Part shown: in pieces, positions 8,478 to 16,195 of the stretch
How positions within the stretch are numbered: position 1 is the first letter of the stretch
Layout of the letters: every line of letters begins with the position of its first letter
Assembly (NCBI GenBank): GCA_947589155.1
Contig: CANQBH010000005.1
Location: 1-64,000, forward strand
Length of the DNA stretch: 64,000 nt
Reading direction: 5' to 3'
Source: an uncultured Lachnospiraceae bacterium
Lineage (GTDB): Bacteria; Bacillota; Clostridia; Lachnospirales; Lachnospiraceae
Made by a program: the position numbers and the translations under genes
Notes under the pieces: generated by a model
The model's database searches: none
Told to the model about the DNA's origin: nothing
The model's input: only the letters and a program-made list of their open reading frames with translations

Positions 8478-8530
8478 AGTATAACACACTTCCAACAGGA
8501 ATTGAATTCCCAATCTAAGAATGATAAAAT
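8478..8530. promoter_or_regulatory. Overlapping divergent promoters for the lipid kinase and the ClC gene
   Basis: For the plus strand, TTGAAT (8502-8507), 17 bases and TAAAAT (8525-8530) form a good sigma-A promoter for the ClC gene. For the minus strand, TATACT (8483-8478) lies 6 bases before the lipid-kinase ATG, with only a weak -35 (TTCAAT, 8506-8501). The two -35 regions overlap, so the two genes may compete for polymerase. Confidence 0.6.
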
Positions 8531-8566
8531 TTTGTTGAAAAACCTGACAGAAAACGAGGGATAGGC

Positions 8567-9829
8567 ATGAAAGACCTGAAAAGAAAATTCAGACATAATC
8601 TCAACCGCGCCGCGTCCACGGCAAAATGGGTCCTCTGCGCCGCCGCGATCGGCGTTGTTGTCGGCCTGTGCAGCGGCCTGTTCGGCGCGTGCCTGCAATA
8701 TGTGACCGATCTGCGCCTGTCGCATCCGAAACTGCTGCTGCTGCTCCCTCTCGGCGCGCCGCTCATCGTCGGCCTCTATCAACGGATCCTGCGCCAGAGG
8801 GATCCGGGCACGAACCTTGTGCTCTCCGCGATCCATTCCGACGACGAACTCCCGCTGCGGATGGCGCCGCTGATCTTTGTCTCTACGATCCTGACGCACC
8901 TTTGCGGCGGTTCCGCCGGACGCGAGGGCGCGGCGCTGCAGTTTGGCGGCAGCGTCGGAAACGCCATCGGCCGATTCCTCGGCATGGACAAAAAAGAAGA
9001 CCACCATGTCTTCATCATGTGCGGCATGAGCGCGGCTTTTTCGGCGCTGTTCGGTACGCCGATGGCCGCCGCCGTCTTTTCTATGGAAGTCGTCAGCGTC
9101 GGGATCATGCACTACGCCGCTTTCCTGCCGTGTATCGTCTCCTCGCTGATCGCGCGCGCGATCGCCGAGTACGGGTTCCATATCGCCTCGCCGTTTTACG
9201 AGATCGAAGCCATGCCGGAACTGACGCTTCGCACCGCCGCCCTGATCTCGCTGTTTGCGGTGCTCTGCGGTTTTGTAAGTATGCTGTTTTGTATCCTCCT
9301 GCACCAGAGCGGCCGCGGCCTGCAGAAACTCCTTCCGAATCCGTATCTGCGCGCGTTTTTTGGCGGCTGCCTCCTGCTGCTTCTGACCGCCCTCGTCGGC
9401 GCGCAGACTTACAACGGCACCGGCGCGGCAATGATCGCCTCCTGCGTCGACGGCGATACGGCGTCCGCCGCCTTCCTTCTGAAAATGGTCTTTACGGCGC
9501 TGACGCTTGCCTGCGGTTATAAAGGCGGCGAGATCATCCCGACGCTGTTCGTCGGCGCTTCCTTCGGTTCATTCTTCGGCAACCTGCTCGGCTTCTCGCC
9601 TTCCCTTTGCGCAGCGGTCGGCATGGGCGCGCTTTTCTGCGGCGTGACCAACTGCCCGATCACCTCGCTTCTGATCTGCTTTGAACTGTTCGGGCTCGAC
9701 GCGCTGCCGTTCTTCCTGCTGGCCGTCGGCTTCAGTTATACGGTCTCCGGCTACTTCGGCCTTTACAGCAGCCAGAAGATCGTCTACTCCAAGTATAAGT
9801 CCAACTACATCGACAAGCAGGCGGAGTAG
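8567..9829 (+). CDS. ClC-type chloride channel/transporter
   Basis: A 420-residue integral membrane protein of the voltage-gated ClC family, which moves chloride (often with proton or fluoride exchange) across the membrane. The signature loops are visible: CGGSAGREGAALQFGGSVGN (GREGx with the gating Glu), GTPMAAAVFSMEV, and GYKGGEIIPTLFVGASFGSFFG in place of the GxFxP loop. A proline-containing GVTNCPITSLLICFELFG helix follows. No C-terminal CBS domains are present; the protein ends soon after the last helix. Only a weak ribosome site (GAGGGATAGGC) precedes the ATG. It converges on the unknown gene ending at 9835, with five bases between stops. Confidence 0.93.
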   Translation: MKDLKRKFRHNLNRAASTAKWVLCAAAIGVVVGLCSGLFGACLQYVTDLRLSHPKLLLLLPLGAPLIVGLYQRILRQRDPGTNLVLSAIHSDDELPLRMAPLIFVSTILTHLCGGSAGREGAALQFGGSVGNAIGRFLGMDKKEDHHVFIMCGMSAAFSALFGTPMAAAVFSMEVVSVGIMHYAAFLPCIVSSLIARAIAEYGFHIASPFYEIEAMPELTLRTAALISLFAVLCGFVSMLFCILLHQSGRGLQKLLPNPYLRAFFGGCLLLLLTALVGAQTYNGTGAAMIASCVDGDTASAAFLLKMVFTALTLACGYKGGEIIPTLFVGASFGSFFGNLLGFSPSLCAAVGMGALFCGVTNCPITSLLICFELFGLDALPFFLLAVGFSYTVSGYFGLYSSQKIVYSKYKSNYIDKQAE

Positions 9830-9834
9830 GGAGA

Positions 9835-10944
9835 TTACGTATCCGTCTCTTTTTCGACCAGATGCTCCATGATCTCGTCCGCCGTCTGTGACATTTGTTC
9901 CACCATATCATTGAGGTGGTTGAGCGCAGTGGTACGCAATTCCTTCCAAAGTTCATAGTATTCCTCGGATTCATCCGCCAACGCTTTCTTATATCCCTTT
10001 ACCGCCTGCGCCACAAACTCTACCCAATCCCTCTTTTCATTAATTGCATCCGATGCATTGGGAAATTCCGCATCGGAGTTCCGCAAGTGAAAAAATGTGG
10101 TATTGTCACCGCAATAACCTTTGATCGGCGCGAAATCTCTGTTCCTTGCTTCCTCATATGCCCAGTAAGCACTGATCTCGATCAGATTCGCTTCTCGCGG
10201 ATTTACATCCCTGACGGCAATCTGATAAATCTCCTCGTACAAAACCTTTACCGTTCCATCACTTTCTTGTTGATCGGGTATAACCTTCGTTACCCTCGCC
10301 TCAAGAATGGGATTTTCCGCAGTTGAAATATCCGACCAACTTATGCGTATATTGATATCATCCAACCAATTTTCTCCCAATTCCCCCCAGTTGGGCCACC
10401 TATACGAAGCTGCGTTATCCAAATAAACTCCCAGCGCACACCATGTTCCATAGGATTCTAAGGTGAACAACGTCGTTTCGCCAATCTCATCGGCGCGCAC
10501 AACATCTCCCCGACATAATATGCGTCTGTATACCTCGTCTAACTTCCTTCTGTAATTATCTATCGTCTTGGGATCTTCCGGACGCACCAACTCAAGATCT
10601 GATAAATTGACCCCCTTGCCAATATGATTCTCCGACAAATAACTGCATAATTGATAAAATTCCTCAAACGAACAGTTTCCTGAATCGATATCCTTGATAT
10701 CCTCATAAGTGTAGGAAACTGCGGGCTCTTCAACATTTTCCGCCGCAACCATGTTCTTATCACAGTTGATGACGCTTCGCTCTTTTTCATAAGCCTCCCG
10801 GCAGGACACGGTTGTCGCCGGCTTCTTTTCGGATTCCGCTTTCACTTCCACCGGCAACGCAGCGGCGCTCCCTCGCGCAGATTTTTTCGTGTAACTTTTA
10901 CCGGCAAACAACGCGCTTGCAGATGTAATATTTTGTACATTCAT
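9835..10944 (-). CDS. Unknown protein (369 aa), island member
   Basis: I do not recognise this protein. It has no signal peptide or membrane segment. The first about 60 residues are low-complexity and Ser/Ala/Lys-rich (SASALFAGKSYTKKSARGSA). The body is acidic, with Tyr/Trp-rich patches (WPNWGELGENWLDDINIRIS), and the last 60 residues are helical (YKKALADESEEYYELWKELR). Its short NVQNITS start recalls the NSIQTKIS start of the unknown protein at 13099-14052, so the two may be distant relatives sharing an N-terminal localisation or secretion signal. The ATG at 10944 follows GGAGGG by 6 bases; the ORF extension to 10971 has no ribosome site. A strong terminator hairpin ends immediately before that ribosome site, so expression may need read-through. 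The region is clearly more AT-rich than its neighbours. Confidence 0.75.
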   Translation of the reverse strand: MNVQNITSASALFAGKSYTKKSARGSAAALPVEVKAESEKKPATTVSCREAYEKERSVINCDKNMVAAENVEEPAVSYTYEDIKDIDSGNCSFEEFYQLCSYLSENHIGKGVNLSDLELVRPEDPKTIDNYRRKLDEVYRRILCRGDVVRADEIGETTLFTLESYGTWCALGVYLDNAASYRWPNWGELGENWLDDINIRISWSDISTAENPILEARVTKVIPDQQESDGTVKVLYEEIYQIAVRDVNPREANLIEISAYWAYEEARNRDFAPIKGYCGDNTTFFHLRNSDAEFPNASDAINEKRDWVEFVAQAVKGYKKALADESEEYYELWKELRTTALNHLNDMVEQMSQTADEIMEHLVEKETDT

Positions 10945-10956
10945 ATTTTTCCCTCC

Positions 10957-11000
10957 AAAAAAGGATAGCATGATTTCATCTTCTGAAATATGCTATCCTT
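10957..11000 (-). terminator. Strong hairpin with T-run between two island genes
   Basis: On the minus strand AAGGATAGCATATTTC and its complement GAAATCATGCTATCCTT form a long stem with a short loop, followed by TTTTTT. It terminates the secreted-protein gene ending at 11056. The T-run abuts the GGAGGG ribosome site of the next gene (start 10944), an unusually tight arrangement. Confidence 0.85.
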
Positions 11001-11055
11001 AGCTCCCCGTACTTTCCCTGTTCTATATTTGTATCGGCATTTGAAGTAAGACTCT

Positions 11056-11928
11056 TTAATCGACGCTGTTTCCCGGATACGGCTCCATGGTACAAGTAAA
11101 GGTTCCCGTTGCCCGGGGCGCCCAGACTACAAGGCCGTTGTTGCCGCTGCTGCTCTTTACCTGACCGGACAGCACATAGACGCCGACAGCCTTTACACCA
11201 CTCATACCGGAAATGGCCGTTGACGTGCCCGTGCTAGTGTATGTTTTTCCATTGACTTGCACTTTCTTTAGAATTGTTACTGTTCCGGAACCGGTAATAT
11301 CATCGGAAAGCGAAAAGGATTGAAACTCCGCGGATTCCGGAAAATACTCTCTTGACAAATCCGTGGTGTTGCTCGCATATCTGATCGGATTGATCTCCAT
11401 ACCCTTCATTGGAATATTAAAGGAAAACTTCTGTTTATTTTTAGGACCGATATAAAAGAAATAGTTAGATGTCTGAGATTTTCCGGTGGAATAAATCTTC
11501 AGATAATACGTTCCCGTGGTCTCCGGCGTAAAATTGCAATATTTTTCCGTCTTTCCGTCAAATATTCCATCTTTATAATCCTTTGTTGAAAACAGCGGAA
11601 TCTCGTTGTTTCCTAAATATATATCCATCTGCACATCCGAGTCCAATGCGAGATTATGAATATCTGCATATGCCGCCACTCCTTTTGACATCGTCACCTT
11701 ATACCAGTCTACATCATCCTTGGACGAAAGACGCGCCGTCTTGTAACCGAGCTGATACAAAGTGCCCCTGTATGTGACTGTATCTGTCATCGTGGGAATA
11801 TTACTGTAAGCATATGCCGTTGCCCGCGTATCATTGGATTCGTATAAATCATCTGAAGCGGCTGCGGACGCTGTCAGAGGCATACAAAGCATTACCATTG
11901 CCATACATATTGCAATTATTTTTTTCAT
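11056..11928 (-). CDS. Secreted protein with a pre-peptidase C-terminal (PPC)-like domain
   Basis: 290 residues. A signal peptide is clear: KK, then IIAICMAMVMLCMPLTASAAA, with cleavage likely after ASA. The mature N-terminus, SDDLYESNDTRATAYAYSNIP, is the usual opening of PPC domains (ESNDT). KDDVDWYKVTM and TGTYYLKIYSTG follow in the expected order, giving a beta-sandwich of about 110 residues. The remainder has no recognised catalytic motif, so this is a secreted accessory or binding protein rather than a visible protease. AAAGGAG lies 8 bases before the ATG at 11928; the upstream ATG at 11952 is less likely. It is followed by a strong terminator. It lies in the AT-rich island downstream of the LytTR/GHKL pair. 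Confidence 0.8.
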   Translation of the reverse strand: MKKIIAICMAMVMLCMPLTASAAASDDLYESNDTRATAYAYSNIPTMTDTVTYRGTLYQLGYKTARLSSKDDVDWYKVTMSKGVAAYADIHNLALDSDVQMDIYLGNNEIPLFSTKDYKDGIFDGKTEKYCNFTPETTGTYYLKIYSTGKSQTSNYFFYIGPKNKQKFSFNIPMKGMEINPIRYASNTTDLSREYFPESAEFQSFSLSDDITGSGTVTILKKVQVNGKTYTSTGTSTAISGMSGVKAVGVYVLSGQVKSSSGNNGLVVWAPRATGTFTCTMEPYPGNSVD

Positions 11929-12012
11929 ATTCTTTATCTCCTTTAGTTTCAAAGTTTTCTTTTATAGGTCTGCTTGAGTAACATCGCTAATAGTTTATGG
12001 TTCTTTTCATTT

Positions 12013-12326
12013 TTATTTCTCCCTTCGGTATTCCTTAAAATTTACTGCGTCCAGTGTTTCCTTTATCTTATTTTCAGAAACACCATAAAATTTCAACTGC
12101 ACAACACGATAGGCATCCTGAAAGGTTGCATAGGTCATGCTTTGGCCTTCCGCCTCAAATTCCGCACACATAACCACATCTCCACCCGCATTGACATATT
12201 AGAGGATGGCAACACGGTCATGTCCTGCTGATCATTTTGTGCACTCACTGCACCTGCCGCCAAAAAGACGACACAACAGCCCAGAGCCATCACTTGTGCA
12301 ATGCGCCGTACTCTAAACTTTTTCAT
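12013..12326 (-). pseudogene. Small exported protein broken by a frameshift
   Basis: From the ATG at 12326, preceded by GGGGAG 6 bases away, the frame encodes MKKFRVRRIAQVMALGCCVV and FLAAGAVSAQ, a good signal peptide, then DQQDMTVLPSSN. In that frame it continues into basic, unlikely sequence and stops at 12135. From about 12198 a different frame gives well-formed protein: YVNAGGDVVMCAEFEAEGQ, then SMTYATFQDAYRVVQLKFYG, ending KETLDAVNFKEYRREK and TAA at 12013-12015. A single indel near 12196-12201 would join them into a protein of about 104 residues. No homologue is recognised. Whether the change is a real mutation, phase variation or a sequence error cannot be decided here. Confidence 0.65.
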
Positions 12327-12351
12327 CTGCTTCTCCCCATTTTTAGATTTT

Positions 12352-13068
12352 TCAGGAAGCCTTTTCAAAATTACTGATCTCCCATACGATTTTTGTGCTA
12401 TCCGTGTTGGATTCATACTTCTGTCTGGCCGCTTCTTCACTTGTGCCGTTGACTGACATATCCATTGCAATGGCCATGTATCGGTTCAACTCCGTCATGT
12501 CCGTCTCGATCCTAACGACCGTATCATCCTCTGACACATAATAAGTCTGCTCGACCGTCGCCATCATCGGTTCTTTCAGGCCGTATGATTCACTGACATT
12601 CACCTCGTATGTCGCCTTGTAGATTTTGACATCTTGCCCGTCCAGTTCGCCATCCTGCGCTTCCGCAAACTGAAGTTCGCATCCGTATCCTTCCGGATAT
12701 TCGCGCGTGACCGTCTGCGTGACTTTGGTGCCGTCATTCTGTGTAATCATGGCCTTTATGCCTGTCGCCGTCTCCTCATAGGTGATCTCTTTGGTAAGCG
12801 GTTCTGCTCCGCCTGAAGCCGTAAACACCTGATGTTCCTTATAGGGATCCGCTGTCACCTCGCCTTTGCACACCACCACGCTCTCCTGACCGGATGCAAC
12901 CGTGGTTGTGGTCTTTGCGTAATGATAACTCCCCTGATAAAACTCCTCTACGATACCCTCGATTCCCTGTTTTTTTGCGCTTTCCTGTTTGTTTTCGGTC
13001 TTCCCGCAGGCGGAAAGCAGGGAGAAACAGGCACAACCGATTAAAATAATTGTAAATGTTTTTTTCAT
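12352..13068 (-). CDS. Putative lipoprotein, unknown function
   Basis: 238 residues. The start MKKTFTIILIGCACFSLLSAC gives a lipobox (LSAC, Cys at about 21), so the mature protein is probably lipidated and held on the outer face of the membrane. The mature part is acidic and beta-rich (YHYAKTTTTVASGQESVVVC, TYYVSEDDTVVRIETDMTEL) with no recognised domain; it has the general look of small substrate- or signal-binding lipoproteins. The ATG at 13068 is chosen because TTGGAG is 9 bases upstream of it and only 3 bases from the alternative ATG at 13074. It is tightly spaced with the gene ending at 13099 and with the frameshifted small gene at 12326, consistent with one transcript. Confidence 0.8.
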   Translation of the reverse strand: MKKTFTIILIGCACFSLLSACGKTENKQESAKKQGIEGIVEEFYQGSYHYAKTTTTVASGQESVVVCKGEVTADPYKEHQVFTASGGAEPLTKEITYEETATGIKAMITQNDGTKVTQTVTREYPEGYGCELQFAEAQDGELDGQDVKIYKATYEVNVSESYGLKEPMMATVEQTYYVSEDDTVVRIETDMTELNRYMAIAMDMSVNGTSEEAARQKYESNTDSTKIVWEISNFEKAS

Positions 13069-13098
13069 ATTCATAATCTCCAACAAAATTTTTTATGT

Positions 13099-14052
13099 TT
13101 ACTCTGGAAGCACTTTGACTTCGCAACTATTCCCCAGCCATTCCTTCCAGAAATCATAGTTCTCCATATTTTTTTGTCTGTTTTCCTGTAAATCCTTCAA
13201 CAGTTTATCATAGAGAATGCCTTCCTCATCAGAATATGATATCAACCATCCGCCGTCCGGATTATTTTCATCACAAAATTCAATTTGCTGCATGGCAATG
13301 ATCATATAACCATGATCGGTACGGGCAACATTTCCTGCCACTTCCCATTTTGCCAACACAAACGCTGCCTCGTCGGTTTGTACAAGTGTTGGATAGGATT
13401 CTCGATAAACATCCGCGAGCTTTTGCAACTTTTCTAACTGCTCATCATCTTCAACAAGCATCCAATAATGATCGTTTTTTCCCTTTTCCCGAAAAACCCG
13501 AATCCCTGTTTCCTGATTTATCGTGACTTCCAGTGTCTCACTGATAGGAGCTACCGACAGTTTATCCGTATTCATAAATTCTTTCAGGGAGGATATCAGG
13601 GTGTCTTTGGCCGCATAAATCCCCATCACACCAAGGGAATCCTCCGAAACAAGATAATTCCTGCCTTCATATTCCTGTAAACTTGTTTGCCTGGGGTCTA
13701 TTACAAAGATCTCTCCCGTCTTTTTATCACGTACGGACCACTGCCCCTTTAGCTCTTGCTCCTCCTGAATGATGAAATCGGCATTCTCCATCCGCTGAAG
13801 GTTCCCCTTTACTTCCATAAGCAGACTGTCGGCCAGCTTCACTCCTGACGTATGTACACGAACTTTGGAGGTGGTTTTCATTTTTTCAAAGACGCTTGAC
13901 ACATCCTCATTACAGCGCTGTAACTCTGCGCCGAAATCTTTTTTTCTTTTCCCTGATATATAATTTTCGTCTGCCAAATTCCCCGCCCCGTAATTTCTTG
14001 TGCCGGTTTTTGGGGTATATGCAGAAATTTTTGTCTGTATGGAATTTATCAT
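13099..14052 (-). CDS. Unknown protein (317 aa), island member
   Basis: No family is recognised with confidence. The N-terminus NSIQTKISAYTPKTGTRNYG is Thr/Tyr/Gly-rich and has no hydrophobic signal. A central part, IIQEEQELKGQWSVRDKKTG then EIFVIDPRQTSL, is predicted to be mixed alpha/beta. The C-terminus is helical and acidic (LLKDLQENRQKNMENYDFWK). It resembles in style the protein at 9835-10944: similar size, a short disordered start and a Trp-containing helical end. GGAGAG lies 8 bases before the ATG at 14052. It precedes the lipoprotein gene by 30 bases, so they are likely co-transcribed. Confidence 0.75.
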   Translation of the reverse strand: MINSIQTKISAYTPKTGTRNYGAGNLADENYISGKRKKDFGAELQRCNEDVSSVFEKMKTTSKVRVHTSGVKLADSLLMEVKGNLQRMENADFIIQEEQELKGQWSVRDKKTGEIFVIDPRQTSLQEYEGRNYLVSEDSLGVMGIYAAKDTLISSLKEFMNTDKLSVAPISETLEVTINQETGIRVFREKGKNDHYWMLVEDDEQLEKLQKLADVYRESYPTLVQTDEAAFVLAKWEVAGNVARTDHGYMIIAMQQIEFCDENNPDGGWLISYSDEEGILYDKLLKDLQENRQKNMENYDFWKEWLGNSCEVKVLPE

Positions 14053-14093
14053 AGAATACTCTCTCCTCACATTTTAATTTACCAGAATACTTT

Positions 14094-14134
14094 GACAAGG
14101 CCGTTTGTAAATCAAATTTACGAACAGCCTTGTC
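14094..14134. repeat. Long hairpin between island genes
   Basis: Nearly perfect 19-base arms (GACAAGGCCGTTTGTAAAT at 14094-14112 and ATTTACGAACAGCCTTGTC at 14116-14134) are separated by three bases. It lies after the secreted-protein gene ending at 14180 and before the gene starting at 14052. No T-run follows on either strand. It may be a transcript-end, processing or attenuation hairpin. Confidence 0.7.
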
Positions 14135-14179
14135 TAAAAATCATTACTACTCTATAAAATCAATCGTAATTCTCAAAAT

Positions 14180-14656
14180 TTACAGTGTCACCTCAACACT
14201 TGCAGTACCTGAACTACCAACGGCGCTTCCTTCCAGTTTTACCATATACACCCCATCTGGTACGCTTGAAAGATCCATCGTATACGTATCGGACGAATAA
14301 TTGGAATATTTGAGATTGATAGATGTTCCGCCGCTGACAGAGATCGGAATAAAGTATAATGTTCCTTGAACCAAATCTTTATTATTGTTGCGCGGCATAT
14401 AAAATACTGCCGAAGATGGAGAAGATGTACTTTTTGAATATCTTCCAGTCAATGTATATGTTTTTTTAGAAGTGAATATATATGGACCATATGTATTGCC
14501 GGCTCTTGCAACGGAGTACTCTGCCTGCCCACCCTCAGAATTTACAGTCGCATCTTTTTGCAATCCACTTGCAAATACGGGGCTCAATCCACACATTGAT
14601 AATGTTCCAATCATAATTAAAGCTGTTAAAATTTTTACTGTTCTTTTCATTTTCAC
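14180..14656 (-). CDS. Small secreted protein, unknown function
   Basis: 158 residues. The N-terminus MKMKRTVKILTALIMIGTLS ending around SPVFAS is a signal peptide. The mature part is Ser/Thr/Gly/Tyr-rich and looks like one beta-sandwich (YGPYIFTSKKTYTLTGRYSK, then VSGGTSINLKYSNYSSDTYT and VPDGVYMVKLEGSAVGSSGT). No lipobox or catalytic motif is seen. GGGGGAG lies 6 bases before the GTG at 14656 and 12 bases before the ATG at 14650, so GTG is the likelier start. It directly follows the 21-codon peptide gene with no terminator between, so both may be driven by the repeat-bearing promoter at 14846-14915. An exported target of the LytTR regulator is a reasonable inference. Confidence 0.75.
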   Translation of the reverse strand: MKMKRTVKILTALIMIGTLSMCGLSPVFASGLQKDATVNSEGGQAEYSVARAGNTYGPYIFTSKKTYTLTGRYSKSTSSPSSAVFYMPRNNNKDLVQGTLYFIPISVSGGTSINLKYSNYSSDTYTMDLSSVPDGVYMVKLEGSAVGSSGTASVEVTL

Positions 14657-14742
14657 TTTTTTCTCCCCCTTAACTTAAAATACTGTCTAATTATCTGCCT
14701 CTCCTCATTTCATAGATACTGTGATATGTGCCTGAATCCATC

Positions 14743-14808
14743 TCATTTTCCGCCCCTTAAAATTCTCAGCAGCCATTCCCAAAAATCTTCTTCGCTACTC
14801 ATCATCAT
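14743..14808 (-). CDS. 21-residue amphipathic peptide, candidate LytTR/GHKL-linked signal or toxin-like peptide
   Basis: A short frame with three successive ATG codons (14808, 14805, 14802), then SSEEDFWEWLLRILRGGK and TGA at 14743-14745. A perfect AAGGAGGT (14823-14816) lies 7 bases before the first ATG, much better than chance. The residues Phe9, Trp10, Trp12, Leu13, Leu14, Ile16 and Leu17 would form one face of a helix with acidic residues before and basic ones after. This recalls phenol-soluble-modulin-type or Trp-containing signal peptides, but there is no sequence identity I can name. It has no export leader. It lies directly after the GHKL kinase gene and behind a direct repeat like a LytTR box. 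The function is unproven. Confidence 0.6.
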   Translation of the reverse strand: MMMSSEEDFWEWLLRILRGGK

Positions 14809-14845
14809 GGCATATACCTCCTTCCCGACACTTTCTGTCAGGTCA

Positions 14846-14915
14846 AGCATACCATAAAAACAACCAGCGCTGCCACACAAACGGCGTGAACGGTCGTTTT
14901 TATGCGTGAACGGTC
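14846..14915 (-). promoter_or_regulatory. Direct repeat resembling a LytTR/AgrA box with a weak promoter for the 21-aa peptide
   Basis: On the minus strand GACCGTTCACGC occurs twice (14915-14904 and 14895-14884), identical and 20 bases apart start to start, about two helical turns. The core ACCGTTCAC matches 8 of 9 positions of the AgrA-type half-site as I recall it. The first copy overlaps the last codons of the kinase gene. Downstream, TATGGT/TATGCT (14856-14846) can serve as the -10 with no good -35, as expected for an activator-dependent promoter. Confidence 0.6.
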
Positions 14916-16195
14916 AATATAAGTTCCACACAAAAATTTTCTCCTGACACATCAAAAGAAATCTCCCCTCCATTGGCGGAAACAGTTTCCATTACGCTCC
15001 TGATCCCGTAACCGTGTTCTCTCCTGTCCTTTTTCGTTGTCATGCTGCCCAGCCGGTCAACATCCACCTCCCACTCACAGGGATTTTGCAATTTGATCAC
15101 CACACATTCCCTGTTTTGCAAAATCTGCAAACTGATGACTTTTTTGCAGTTGTTCAGGCGCAGACAGGCTTCTCTGGCATTGGATACGAGATTGCCAAAA
15201 ATCGTGCAGAGGTCATAATCGGAAATCCCTATATTCTCCGGCAGACATCCCTCACAGACAAACACCATATCCTCGGTCATTTTCATTCGCTCCCCCGACA
15301 GCACTGCGTTGACAAATTCATTCCCCACATCGATCAACGGCAGTTGCCTGCGCTCCCACTCCTCTTCCATTTTCTCCAGATATTCCCGCGCCGCCTGCGG
15401 TTCTCCCCTGTCCAGACTGACCCGCAAAACCTCCAGATGATGCTTGATGTCATGCCGCATCCTCTGCACCTCGCGGATATGCTCCTTGAGGGAGCGATAA
15501 TACGCTTTGGACGTCTCCATGTATCCGCTTTTTTCCAGACTCTCCCTATGATATTGTTTTTGCAGCACGTCCAGCCTCATCAAAAGGATTCCAAACAGAC
15601 ACACAAATTCCTTTAACACCAGACTCGTAATTTCATAAAAATCTTGCTCCACCACAGACGTCCCAACATTTATGGATCGTGTATACGCATCAATAAAGCC
15701 GCTACAAAATCCTACGACCAACCCCGCTAAATAATATACAGATGAAATGTTGCGTACAAAAAATATCCATTTGCTTTTTTTCCTTCGCAAAATCACCGCC
15801 AGCACGATCAGCAGCGCCAGAAGAATAACGTCAAGAATCACCGACTGCATACGATCTCCGGCACTGATCCACCCATGGCGCGCCGCAACAGACAAAAATG
15901 TTATGATAGGCCCGCTGAAGATTTCCATATAAAAACAGGAAAAAAAGAATTTTAAGATGTTTTCCCCCGCACGCCCCTGAAAAATCACAACTGTCAAAAT
16001 AGCCTCAGCCATCAAATAAAATAGGATGGCATTATTTCCCAGACCGAACATGCTATCATAAAGCACCAGCACCGCATAAAGCGCTGCCATCATACAAATT
16101 CGCTTTTTACTCTGCACAAACTCCATATGCAGAATACCCCACATCCACAGCAGTATCTCTGCCAGATTCACTATCTGATGCATCACATTATACAT
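14900..16195 (-). CDS. GHKL-type sensor histidine kinase (AgrC/ComD-like)
   Basis: 431 residues. The first about 200 are membrane-embedded with about six helices (for example IVNLAEILLWMWGILHMEF and ILLALLIVLAVILRR). A cytoplasmic dimerisation helix carries the phospho-accepting His in QRMRHDIKHHLEVL. The GHKL ATPase follows, with the N-box NLVSNAREACLRL and the Gly-rich HGYGIRSVMETV. This class of kinase typically senses secreted peptides and pairs with LytTR regulators. Its ATG overlaps the end of the regulator gene by eight bases, with GGGAGGGGAGC as ribosome site, so the two are translated together. It is AT-rich relative to the surrounding core genes. The ligand is not known; the small peptide downstream is a candidate output or cognate signal. 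Confidence 0.92.
   Translation of the reverse strand: MYNVMHQIVNLAEILLWMWGILHMEFVQSKKRICMMAALYAVLVLYDSMFGLGNNAILFYLMAEAILTVVIFQGRAGENILKFFFSCFYMEIFSGPIITFLSVAARHGWISAGDRMQSVILDVILLALLIVLAVILRRKKSKWIFFVRNISSVYYLAGLVVGFCSGFIDAYTRSINVGTSVVEQDFYEITSLVLKEFVCLFGILLMRLDVLQKQYHRESLEKSGYMETSKAYYRSLKEHIREVQRMRHDIKHHLEVLRVSLDRGEPQAAREYLEKMEEEWERRQLPLIDVGNEFVNAVLSGERMKMTEDMVFVCEGCLPENIGISDYDLCTIFGNLVSNAREACLRLNNCKKVISLQILQNRECVVIKLQNPCEWEVDVDRLGSMTTKKDRREHGYGIRSVMETVSANGGEISFDVSGENFCVELILTVHA

Noticed and set aside
8309..9304. A 331-codon minus-strand frame across the ClC start
   Set aside because: It spans the divergent promoter region and overlaps two well-supported genes; the composition is Arg/Asp/Gln-rich without motifs.
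12327..12470. Upstream extension of the small exported protein
   Set aside because: The ribosome site and signal peptide place the start at 12326; the extension overlaps the end of the lipoprotein gene and is not protein-like.
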